DNA from: Physcia stellaris
Lineage: Eukaryota > Ascomycota > Lecanoromycetes > Caliciales > Physciaceae
Length of the DNA: 64,000 nt
Direction of reading: 5' to 3'
Assembly (NCBI GenBank): GCA_018902385.1
Contig: JABSSW010000032.1
Coordinates: 186,001-250,000, forward strand
Shown here: one piece after another, positions 10,643 to 20,990 of the stretch
Layout of the letters: the number at the start of each line of letters is the position of its first letter
Numbering within the stretch: the stretch's first letter is position 1
Program-made: the position numbers and the translations under genes
Notes under the pieces: generated by a model
Told to the model about the DNA's origin: nothing
What the model saw: only the letters and a program-made list of their open reading frames with translations
Database searches by the model: none

Positions 10643-13600
10643 TCGATCGTTGTTTTCGTTGAGCTTCGCCTTCTCTCTGTTAACGATAGGAGCGCTTTTC
10701 GGTGAGCTAGAATTTTTCTTTCAGTGCTCTTCTGTGGACAAGCCTTAGGCATTCCCTCTTGCTGTGGTCGTATTTACGTGCTGGCCACAGTGCAGAAGAA
10801 CGACTGGAACGAGGGCGGATGAATGCCCACGATCTATGTTCCATCACTAGTTATGCCTTTTTCCACAGCCAGGTACACAACACACTTACACCTCGCTCCA
10901 TAAGGAGATACTACTCATTCAGTTGATTGATACCCCGTTCGTTCTCTTTCGATACCTTACAGTACACATTAGCATACTCTTTGTTCAGTACTTTGCCCTC
11001 GCTGAGTGACCCTCTCAGGCCACAGTAATTCTGGTCACTTTTTTTCTTAGCGTTCTATTTGACGAAATGTTGCTAACAATATTCAGCCTACAGTCAAGTG
11101 ATACAACCCGTTCACCTGAACACGAGGACTGAGCTGTCACATTTCTCCTACGATGTCGCAAACAAAGTTCAAGGCCGTTTCAAGCGGTCAAGCTACTCTC
11201 CGTATTTCAAACGAACAGAAGTCGCCCCTGGCACCAAGTTACGTATCCTGCCTTTAGGTGATTCCATCACATATGGATATCAGAGTAGAGATGATGGCAA
11301 TGGTGGTAACGGATATCGTTTACAACTACAGAATGACCTTTCCGGAAGCAAACAATTGTTCGTAGGGTCAGTCCGTAGTGGTAATATGGCGAACAATGCA
11401 AACGAAGGCCACTCAGGAGCTACAATCAGTCAGATCCAAGGGTTCGCTGCCAATTCGTTGGGTCAGAGACCTAATATAGTCCTTATCCATGCTGGGACCA
11501 ACGACCTGCATTCATCCAGCCCAGCGGAATCTTACGATGGTGCTCCAGACCGCCTTAATTCATTGATCAACGCTGTCATATCCACATGCCCTGACGCGAC
11601 AATTTTAGTTGCACAGATCATTCATGCTGGAGATGCACCATCCGACTCCCGGTTTCAGACGTTCAACTCCAAGATACCAGGCATAGTTTCCGCGCAAATC
11701 GCAAATGGTCATAAGAACATCGCAGCCGTCGATATGGGCTCGGTTACATCTAATTACCTCATCGATGGCCTTCATCCTACAAACGCAGGTTATCAGAAAA
11801 TGGGCGATCTCTGGTTCTCCGCGATTCAAAAGGCTGCTTCGAATGGTTGGATCAAAGATCCTATTGGACCTGACCCATCCACCGGTGGAGCAACTGGAAA
11901 GCAAGAGTGTGGAAGTGGCCTCTTCTGGTATCCTGCACAGAACGGCGCCCAAATCGCCAGCGGTGTCGGCCATAGCGGCGATTGGAAATTGACGACAAAT
12001 TGGGTACCATCCAACCCACTACAGATTGCATCCGGCATAGGCCATAACGCAACAGGCGTTCAGCTTGCTGATATTGACGGTGATGGTAAGTCCAATTACC
12101 ATAATCGCCCTCTGCGCAGTCCTTCTTGGGCATGGAAATCGTCACTTGGGCTGATCTATTGCTATTAGGTCGAGCTGATTATCTTTGGATCAATCCTAAG
12201 ACTGGAGCAGTGACTGCGTACCTCAATAAACCCAACGGCAATGGGGTCAATTTCGTGCCAGTCAATGGAGGAAAAGAAATCGCTTCTGGTGTCGGTGGTA
12301 ACGGACTAGGAGTTATTCTGACTGATTTGGATAACGATGGAAAAGCTGACTATCTCTATGTTCATGACGGAGGTGCAATCGATGCCTGGTATAATGGTGG
12401 CCCAAAGTCGGATGGCTGGAACTGGATCGGACCTACTCAGATTGCGAGTGGTGTGCCTAATGCAAAACAGGACAACGTTATTTTCGCAGATATCAATGGC
12501 GATGGCCGGTCAGACTATATGGTCAAGGGCGACAAGGGTTCTCTGAATTTATGGCTGAACACCGGTGATGTTGGTTCACAGAAGATAAATTGGGTCCCAG
12601 CTGGTGAAATCGCTGGAGGTTTAGGGACGCCGAACATCACACTCGCCGATCTCACAGGTGACGGTAAGTCTGCCACCAAAACATGGGTGTACCAACCACA
12701 GCCCTACTCAACAACACTACCAATTTGAGATACAATGTTCTTCAGCTAACATATGAAATTAGGACGCGCTGACTATCTCACGATTGATGACGGCGGAGGG
12801 CTCTCGGGGTACCTGAATATCCGAGGATCTGTGGAAGCTAAACCAGTCTGGATACCCCAAGGTGGAGCAAAGTCGATTGCAGGCGGTCTTGCTAAACCCG
12901 AACTCGTCAGAATGGCCGATATCGGTATGCTACCCTCAGTGATTCAGCACTGGTGATGAATCGTTGATCTTACTGATCTGACCTTTTACAGATGGCGATG
13001 GTAAAGCTGACTACTGCTTTCTTGACGCAAAAACCGGCGGTCTAAGCGTATACTACAATCGTGGAAAGGCCGATACCAGCGTTACTGGCGACGGAGTCAG
13101 ATTCGCCGATATTGATGGTGAGTCTAATTTTGAAGTCTCCAGCAATGTCTTTGCCACTCTTGCCCAGGACCAATCATACTTAACATCAGCTTAAGCTTTA
13201 TACATGTTATCATTGTTTCATCAACCCAAAGGCTGGTTATTCGCCACTCGACAGAACTTATCCTAGATTGCGGCGTTTAACAAATGCTGACTAGCCATAC
13301 AGGGGATGGCGTCGATGATTATATTTTCATCGATACGAATGGTGCTCTCACAGCATACGTCAACGGGGGCCCTAAGAACGATGGCAGTAACGGCTGGCTC
13401 TGGTATCCGCAGGGTACAAATGGCGTTATCGCTAGTGGCATCGGATCCACGAGGGAGCAAATTCAATTGGCAGATATCAACGGTAAGAAGCCTCTGCAAC
13501 GCAATTGCCTCATATCACATAAGAATCAATAAATGCTAATTCGACGCCATATTAGGAGACGGTATGTCCACTCACTACGAGTGCCCTTGTTACAGCTCTC

Positions 13601-15915
13601 TTCGAGAATTGTAGACTGCTATTTGTGCTCATGTATCCCCTTTAGGCCGAGTTGATTATCTATCTATAGACCTCAAGTCAGGAGCTGTCGAATGCTATCT
13701 CAATGGAGGCAAGAACCCCAACGACGCCAAAACCTGGGTGTGGCTTCCTCAAGGCAACATAGCTACAGGGATTGGTCGCGATGGAAAGGGCGTTCGTTTT
13801 GCAGATATCGAGTGAGTAGCCCAATCCATGGTTGAATGGTCAAGCTTCTAGCTAACAACATGTCTGTAGTGGTGACGGGTACGTTGGTTGGCACTTTTCC
13901 TTTCCCTTCCATTTCATCATTACACTACACCATCAGACATGTCACAGGAATACCAAGGGGAACTCTACTCGATCGATATGTCTTTGTGCCCTTGAGCTTA
14001 ACCGAGATCGGTAACACTAATTGCAATTGAAACAATAGAAAAGCAGATTACGTTTGGATAAGCGAAAAAGGCGAGATAGAGGTGTATATCAACGTATTTG
14101 GCGAAAACCCGGCCAAGTTCATCCCTTACAACGGCGGCAATTTTATTGCGTCAGGTATCGGGGGTAGTCGAAGCGAGATCCGACTGGCTGACATCAAGTG
14201 AGTTCACATCCTCAAAGAGTTTCACAGCGATGCAACCCATGTGTTTACTTTTACCCCATCTCCGTCTCGTCTGGACAAAATTCAGCAATTGGCTAATGCG
14301 ACAGCTCTTTAGCGGTGATGGGCGCGCAGATTATATACGCATTCATACAGTCGACGGCTCTATGGAACTCTACACTAATGTGGTTGGAATCAACCCTGCC
14401 AACTGGCTACCTCAGGGAACCGTGGCTTCCGGTGTTGGATCTTCTGGTCCAAGTATCCAATTCGGTGCACTCACAAACTCCGGACGTGCAGACTACATTC
14501 CCGTCGTTCCTGCTAGTGGGGGCATCAGTCCTTGGCTCAATGGCTGTAAAATTCCCATCACGGCTCCCAGCGGCGGTGGCGGTGGGACAGGCGTTGGTGG
14601 GACAGGCGGTGGTGGGACAGGTGGTGGCGGAACAGGTGGCGGCGGAACAGGTGGTGGAGGGACAGGTGGTGGAGGCTCAGGCGGAGGTGGAGGAGGCGGC
14701 GGCGCTTCTGGCCCAGGATCAGGCACTGTCCTCGTACCGCCCTCTATCTGGTCCAGCCAGAACCCAGTACTCCAATGTGTGCCGCCCTGCGTCTTCGTGC
14801 TTCCACCCTACCAGCTATCCAGCACCACCACCATCAACTTCCCACTCTATACTACTACTCTTGACGTGGCCTGGCTGACGACTGTAACGACAACCATCGA
14901 TGGGAAGGCCTCCACCATCCAAAGCTACACGAGAACCCTCGAAAAAACAGTGCTTACGATTCCACCAGGTAAGAGTTCTCATTATGGTGGATGAGCACAC
15001 CAGTCTAACCAAAATACAGTAACGACGACGGCTATTGAGGTCTGGAATATTCAGCTCACGGGCACGAATCAACAACCCTCTCGGACGTTCGAAGTCACCA
15101 GCAGTGTTCGCCCGCCCGTCTTCACAATCACGGATGATCCAAACCCCGAGTCAAAGCAGGGTGTCACCCATCCTCCAGTAACCAGAACAATCACTCCACC
15201 ACCATTTCCATTCTCACAGACCGTGCGCGACCCGAAATTTCCAACTTTGGGCTTCAAGTCCGGCCCACCAGGACCCCCTTGCACCTCCGGCTGCGGTCGC
15301 CCTTGCCTCCTGTTCTGCAACAAACCCTGCCTCATCGGCTGTGGTCCCGGCGGCGGCACCGACTTCCCCGACCCAATCGACCCCAACCCGCCCCAAAACC
15401 CCAACAACAACGAAAACTCCGATTCAGAATGCTCCACCAAGACAGCCTCATCCTGCGGCGTCCAATGCCGCGCCAATCCCTCCTCCTGCAGCACGACCTG
15501 CTCCAAAACCACCGGCTGCTCCGTCACCGACACCACGAACTCCAACACCATCACCACCGCCGGCTTCGACTTCTGGACCGACGAGTCCTGGTTCACGACC
15601 CGCGACGACGCGTTCGTCAGCTCGGCCGTCGCGGCCGCCAACTCGGATCTGGACTCCGAGTACCCGGGGTGGGCGACTGATGGCGGGGTGTCGCCCACGC
15701 CGAAGCCGGGTCCGGGGCCTACTACCACTACCCCAAAGCCTACATCTACACCTAAGCCCCTTCCTCCCCTGCCGAAATGTACCATCTCGTGCACGGGGCC
15801 GGGGATTGGGGGCATTGGTGTCTCGTGCTCTTGCTGCTGTAAACCGGGTGGTTGCACGAATCTAGGGGCGGGCAATCCGTCGCAGAATGGGGAGCCTTGT
15901 GATCCTAAGGGATGA
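10629..15915 (+). CDS. Secreted SGNH hydrolase with VCBS/FG-GAP repeats
   Basis: Twelve exons: 10629-10701, 11087-12085, 12169-12663, 12763-12924, 12992-13117, 13303-13482, 13556-13561, 13646-13811, 13870-13878, 14039-14197, 14313-14968, 15020-15915. Every junction keeps phase, giving about 1308 residues. Residues 1-27 are a signal peptide. Residues 76-280 are an SGNH/GDSL esterase domain: GDSITYG (nucleophile Ser84), GTND (161-164) and DGLHP (catalytic Asp251 and His254). Nine motifs of the form ADxxGDGxxDY follow (about 350-800), each a calcium-binding loop of the VCBS/FG-GAP type, plus a tenth degenerate copy. Next come a Gly/Thr linker (878-922) and a Thr/Pro/Cys-rich tail. By family it should be an extracellular esterase, perhaps acting on polysaccharide or lipid esters, with a repeat propeller for binding. 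The first intron is long (385 nt). Confidence 0.85.
13556..13561 (+). other. 6-nt micro-exon of the SGNH hydrolase gene
   Basis: GAGACG is flanked by ATATTAG on the left and GTATGT on the right. Joining aac-g, ga-gac-g and gc-cga gives Asn-Gly-Asp-Gly-Arg, exactly the core of the seventh calcium loop. Without this exon the loop loses two residues. Confidence 0.7.
13870..13878 (+). other. 9-nt micro-exon of the SGNH hydrolase gene
   Basis: TGGTGACGG is flanked by TCTGTAG and GTACGT. Joined to the neighbouring exons it completes Asp-Ile-Asp-Gly-Asp-Gly-Lys-Ala-Asp-Tyr, the eighth calcium loop. Confidence 0.7.
14572..14703 (+). repeat. Glycine-rich 15-bp tandem repeat (in-frame linker)
   Basis: Repeated units close to GGTGGTGGGACAGGT encode a run of (GGGGT)n ending in poly-Gly. 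It is a flexible linker between the repeat domain and the Cys-rich tail of the hydrolase. The unit length is a multiple of three, so copy number can vary without breaking the frame. Confidence 0.85.
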
Positions 15916-18143
15916 GGAACGAATTCGGTGACAGATGAGGGTATCAGTGTTGTGGATTTTGTCTATGGGTGTGATATACAGGGTTGGAAGAGGCTGTATA
16001 TATCGAATCGGGGATTGGGAAGAGTGCCTACATTATGATGCTCGGAACTCACCACAGATCTCATTAATGGTAAAATATTGAACGTATATGGGTTTACCAC
16101 GTTCGCTGCGCTGCTGAGGACTTGCAGCGTGCGCAGGGCATTGGCGGAATGGGTATCGTAATCCTGTGCGGATATTGGTACGGATACGGCTCGGGGTCAG
16201 TGGAAGTTTTGTTGTCTATTCTATCGACTACGAAGCTAGCGCATCTCGGTCCCTTTATCAGTGGAAGTTATGTATGTCCAGCATCAAACCTTTTGGGTAA
16301 TTAGTTCGGTGATTGGTGAGGTACCTCGAAGAATAACAGTTCGGGAGTTGCTTTCTCTTCAATGAGGAATATTGCTGAATCTGAGTTTTTGTCTGGGGTG
16401 GATGAGCTATCTACACGAGCGACTGATCTGGCATCTGAGAGAATTGATGGATATAGTGCTTTTGAATCTCACGTTGGAGAGCCTTGACCCACAATCTGTT
16501 TCGTAGCATGACTAATTGTCGGTTTCAGAGCTGAACCGATGTATATACCTTGAGAATCTTCACTACTAGTTGCGATATTCGATCTTACTATCCGTTCTCT
16601 CGCTAGAGAGTCACTTTCGACGCCCCGTATCTTTCTTTCAACCCTATGCATCGAATCCCTCAACACCCTCCGTATCAGTCGCCACATCCCTCAAGAGAAT
16701 CTCTCCACCAACTCCACTCCTCCTGCCTCCTAACCAACCCTCACCTAATAAGTCCATGAGATTAAACCACCTAGCTTACCAGTCCCATTGCCCAGGCCCC
16801 TCTCGCCTTTTCTCGATCTCAATCCCTTACGCTACTTGATCACCGACCTCACATTTTTGCTTTTTTGGTGAAGAGTGGTTTTGATGGCTGGTAGTTAGGG
16901 TGCGAGGTTTATGGGAGGGGAAAAGTTGAGAGATATGGGGACGCGGGGGTTTTGGAAGATGAGAAGAGGGGGGTTAGTGCTATGGGTTGGGTTTTGAGGG
17001 TGGTGAGGGGGTGGAGGGAGACGGGGAGGATGTGGGCATTGTGGATGGGGGGGGGGAAGAGGTGTTGCGCCAAGGAGATGGCTACAAGGGTGGTGGCTGG
17101 GATATTGAGGATGGGGAGGGGGACAGCGTTTGATTTTGGAGAGGTTGATTGTTGAGTAGTCCTTTAGAAGAGAGGTCCATTGTTGGGTTGGTGGCGGGTT
17201 ATATAGTCGTCTAGTTTGAGGCGGTGGGCGGGTAGATTAGCATTAATTGTTGTATCGCACATCTATCTCGTACCCGGAAAGTGCGGCTGAAGGTCTCTTT
17301 TTAGTCTAGTAGTGTACTCGATACTACCATGGAAGACCTGTCTGCGAGTACCTCTATATACATGATATAACTGTTTCTCATCTCTACTGACATTCAAATT
17401 TATAAAGCAGAGATGCCCGGAACGCCCAATTCATCCTAGATCAAGCTCAAAAATACTTTACTTATGGAGCTAGTCGCGGATGGCCATGTTTGATCGTGCA
17501 AGTCGCTTTCAAAGGTGGCTTGAATCCTCAAGCATCGCAAGGAAGCGATCCCGGCATTGGAAGCCAATTGGAGCCTAGATATTTGCCGGAAGAGCTTAGA
17601 GCAGCGTTGTCCTGTTAGCTGTTTAGATGCCTGTCGTTAGTGAACTATTTGTCCTAATACCTAGAGGCGTCCTTCGCCTTAAATTTTACTAATGGTCTAC
17701 TGGTTAAGAGCACAAAACGCTCCGGAAAGCTCACTAAAGTAAATCTCACTAATGTAGGATATACCGGGTATGAATTTTGTTTTGGCATTATTGGTAGTGT
17801 TTCGTGGTGCCCAGGCGGTCAGAAGTAGGGAGGCGAGGAGGGCATCGTGGCACCCTTTTGGCGTCTAGAGACAATCTAATCGATGCCTGTGAATCAGTGG
17901 CCAAAAAGTTGGGGAGAATGTCGCCTTGAGGTCGCGTCAGGGTGGTTTCTATAATCAGCTCTTGAGCTGAGCTCACGTGAGGGACTTAGTTAACCAGATA
18001 GTGCGACGCACGTGTACAACGAATCCTAATCGATCGAAGTAAAATTACGTACGAGGCTCCTGGAACTCGCCGCCTTATGAGTGGTCTGTTCTCCTCTCAG
18101 GCCCTCAGGTCGTCCCCTGTTCCCAACAATCGTTGGAGAAGCT
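15916..18143. other. Intergenic 2.2 kb with strand-skewed tract
   Basis: No supported gene. Bases 16840-17160 are strongly purine/G-rich on the plus strand. Their complement gives a Pro/Ser/Leu-rich open frame with no in-frame ATG, which I do not trust as coding. Confidence 0.45.
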
Positions 18144-18677
18144 CTATATTTTATTGATGCTTATCTGACGAGGAGGTGGCAAAGGCCTGGTCCTGCCCCT
18201 CGTGACATACCCCCAAATCTTCCGCTTCCCTTCGTCCTCATACATCACACTAAGCTCCCTCATCCCAAATCTCAGGCCAAAATCAAAGATACTCATAACG
18301 ATCGACCTCAGCGCCCAGAGCGGTAGCCACTCAGGCGTCTCGGAGTCGGGCTTCATATCCAACCTGATCTGATCTTCATGTATGAGTATTGGCTCTCGTA
18401 TATGTAGAAGAATATTGTCGGTATCGTACTCCGCGATCAAGTCCCAGCCCCATCTATAGATTGCTATGACGGCAGAGATGAAGTCTCTGATAGGGATAAA
18501 GGGGCCGTAGGAGTATAGTTTCACGGTGGCAGGGGGATGAAGATGTAAGGTATCCCACGCTATGAGTTGAAAGGGATCGCGGGGGATACGAGGGCGAGCC
18601 GCCACATCGTAATCCGTTGGGACGGTAATCAACCTGCCGAGCGAAGCCGTAGCGTTCGAGAGTAAGGACGGGCGCAA
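18144..18677 (-). CDS. Small secreted-family module, no clear start
   Basis: An open minus-strand frame of about 177 codons without a good ATG at its head. Readable blocks are PRDPFQLIAWD, HPPATVKLYSYG, IPIRDFISAVI, then ELSVMYEDEGKRKIWGYVTRG at the end. This pattern matches the small secreted proteins at 38403-39024, 39489-40189 and 61296-61999. The region overlaps the end of the neighbouring gene by 49 bases in another frame, and both end in a similar GxxxRGxxRP motif. It is either a second gene whose first exon I cannot place, or a second domain of one protein separated by an unseen intron or a frameshift. The function is unknown. Confidence 0.45.
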   Translation of the reverse strand: MRPSLLSNATASLGRLITVPTDYDVAARPRIPRDPFQLIAWDTLHLHPPATVKLYSYGPFIPIRDFISAVIAIYRWGWDLIAEYDTDNILLHIREPILIHEDQIRLDMKPDSETPEWLPLWALRSIVMSIFDFGLRFGMRELSVMYEDEGKRKIWGYVTRGRTRPLPPPRQISINKI

Positions 18678-19270
18678 GCTCCCCTTAGAAACCCAATGAC
18701 GTGTTTCCGTTGGCCCTGGAGTTTGTAGGTGAACTCGAGATCCTTCAACGAGAACAGCTCGGCGTACTCCAACAGAGCCTCGATGATGTTCTTCAGCTGT
18801 TGCAAGGTGAATTTCTCTTTAGTCAAGTTGGTCCCGCAGGCCCGGAAGGTCCCGGTTTGCTGGTACACGCCGTTCTTGACCGCGGTGCTCTCTTCCCCTT
18901 CGGCGGCAACAAGCTGATTCCATGCCCCTTCGTAGGCATATACCAAGTCCTGAGCCGCGACTTCGTAGTGTATGTCATAATTGCTAATTTTCACTACTTC
19001 GATGGTATCAGCGCCGAAGTGCTCGGCAACCTTGATGGTATAAGTAGCTGGAGCGAAAGGTTTTGCGCCGATTCGTGCACTGGAATAAATATTGAGTGCT
19101 GCGGCAACGTTATAGGCAACATGAAGAGCATCTACTCACTTGGTTCTAGACGGTTGGAAGATTCCATTTGCAGCTACAAGCTGAGCGTGATACTGGAAAA
19201 GAGCTTCTGCGAGCGTGCCTAGCACAAAAAGATGACTAAGTAGAGCTAGAGTGAGGAAGGGTAATAGCAT
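18629..19270 (-). CDS. Small secreted protein, unknown function
   Basis: Two exons, 19270-19140 and 19079-18629, give about 193 residues. The 60-nt intron (GTGAGT to TTCCAG) keeps frame. Residues 1-23 form a clear signal peptide (MLLPFLTLALLSHLFVLGTL). The mature part contains APATYTIKVAEHFGAD, FTLQQLKNIIEALLEYAE and FTYKLQGQRKHVIGFLRG. The last block resembles the end of the adjacent module at 18144-18677, suggesting an old duplication. No enzyme motif is visible. Confidence 0.55.
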
Positions 19271-20990
19271 CCTGCGTTCAGGCACTATGCTACACCATGG
19301 CCTAGAAATCCTCGTGAAAGACTTATCATTGTGTTAGGTTTGCCGGTCAGAAAAGTGCGCCAATTGATGATTACTCTATGACGATGGGTAGGTGGATAGT
19401 AGTGGTAGTGGATAGCCGCTTCCGGTTGCGCATAATTATCGTGCCGTGGACGGAGAATTGTCTTTTAATTTGCGCCTCCGGGACAAGCGCTACAATCAGC
19501 AGTCAATTCTTATATGGTATATTAATAGCAGATGATCAAGCCTTATCGTTGAGTCGGATTTGGTTCCCAGTGACCGCTCCTTGATACCAATTCCAGCAAT
19601 TTATTAAGATCCTCGACCGAGAACATGATTAAGACAAGAGTGGACAGTTGCTCTGAGGCTGTCTAGCTGACAGCAATGGCTTGAACAGAAACATAAATGC
19701 AATCATCTCCCGTTGGAATCCCTTTAATGTTCAAAGTCTATCAGTGTAGGTAACGGCGTCAAGGAAACAGGCGTGTATGTGGCATTTCGACAGCCCGGAG
19801 TGGCTGGAATGCTGATACTTGCTTGTACAAAAAGATGCGTCTCTCGCTTCGGGTCCGTCGTGTTTTAAATCTAGGAAATACGGCTTTCTTAAAGATATCT
19901 TCGAGATTACCCAATGGTGATGAATATCGCCCGTCCCCCAGGCATTGCACAGATAAGGGGGCGCCTTCGAGAGGTGCTCGTCATTTCTGCACTCAAGCTC
20001 GGGTTTCCTTCAGTAGAATATCTTCCAATTCGTGTTCGGTCTTGGAATCTTAGATCGTTGGACGTGTAGAGATAGACCTACCATAATTAACATCATCTAG
20101 CGTGTATTTCCCTTGGGTCTTGAGGTATTCGTATATCAAATAAGCGAGGTATGTGTGTCTACTGTATTGTAATCTTTTAACCTATCGTAACACTTCATTG
20201 GCTCAGCATGACCGGGTGGGGGAGAGAGGCAAATGCAGCCATCCGGCATTGCAGATCTCGGGTGAGAATGATGGGAATCTCAAACATTCGCGTAGATAGG
20301 ACTTGGTAGCCAAATTCTTTAATGGCAAGTGAAAATGAAACCGAGACTTCTCTTGCTTTTCTGTTTCTAAGCTTTATTGGCCTCGTAAGCCTCGATACTC
20401 ATTGGTATCGCCCACTCTTCTCTGTTCACAGTTGTTGATCAAGCAGACTGACGTAATCGTGCTGCACTGATCCCGAACGCACTCCTGCATATCCAGATAG
20501 GAGATCACGGAAATAAGCTTGCTGCACGCTGACCCCGCGTCCTGCTGATCTTCGCTGTACGTATGTCGCTCTTTTCGTCGAGTCAGATCTCGTTCCGGCC
20601 TCACCCTATATTCCAGACCCCGCCCGTATTATTCATTTTCTGGTTTTCCTTCGTCCGAATTGCTTCCTTTCTGGCTCATCCCATTTCAAGGGGTCGTTTC
20701 ATGTGCTTTTAGACCTATTGCTCGACCGCGTAACTAGAGGGACTTCGGCGTTGCTACCTCTTAGCAGAGCGCTTAGTCCTCCTACATTTTTCTTGCATAG
20801 GCGGTGCACCTGGCTGAGCCAACCATCATTTGCATCAATATAAACACATACAATCTTCCGGGCCATTGGCCGAGAGTTATTTGACCCAGCGGTCCTCATA
20901 TCTCACTCCCCTTTACAACTGTGCCTCGTGCATCAAGCGATCCATCACCGATAACTTAAAAGGAAAGCTGCCCAAGAAGAAACAGTTTTC
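19271..20990. other. Intergenic 1.7 kb
   Basis: No supported gene on either strand. Short frames only. It includes the presumed promoters of the minus-strand secreted gene and the plus-strand P450. Confidence 0.5.

Noticed and set aside
14493-14726. Proline-rich minus-strand open frame
   Set aside because: It is the complement of the Gly/Thr linker of the SGNH hydrolase and exists only because of that repeat.
15069-15875. 268-codon minus-strand open frame
   Set aside because: It lies opposite the last exon of the hydrolase, whose Cys/Pro-rich frame is in phase with upstream exons. The antisense frame has no family content.
16840-17160. Minus-strand Pro/Leu-rich frame that could look like a gene fragment
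   Set aside because: No in-frame ATG, and the composition follows from a polypurine tract on the other strand.
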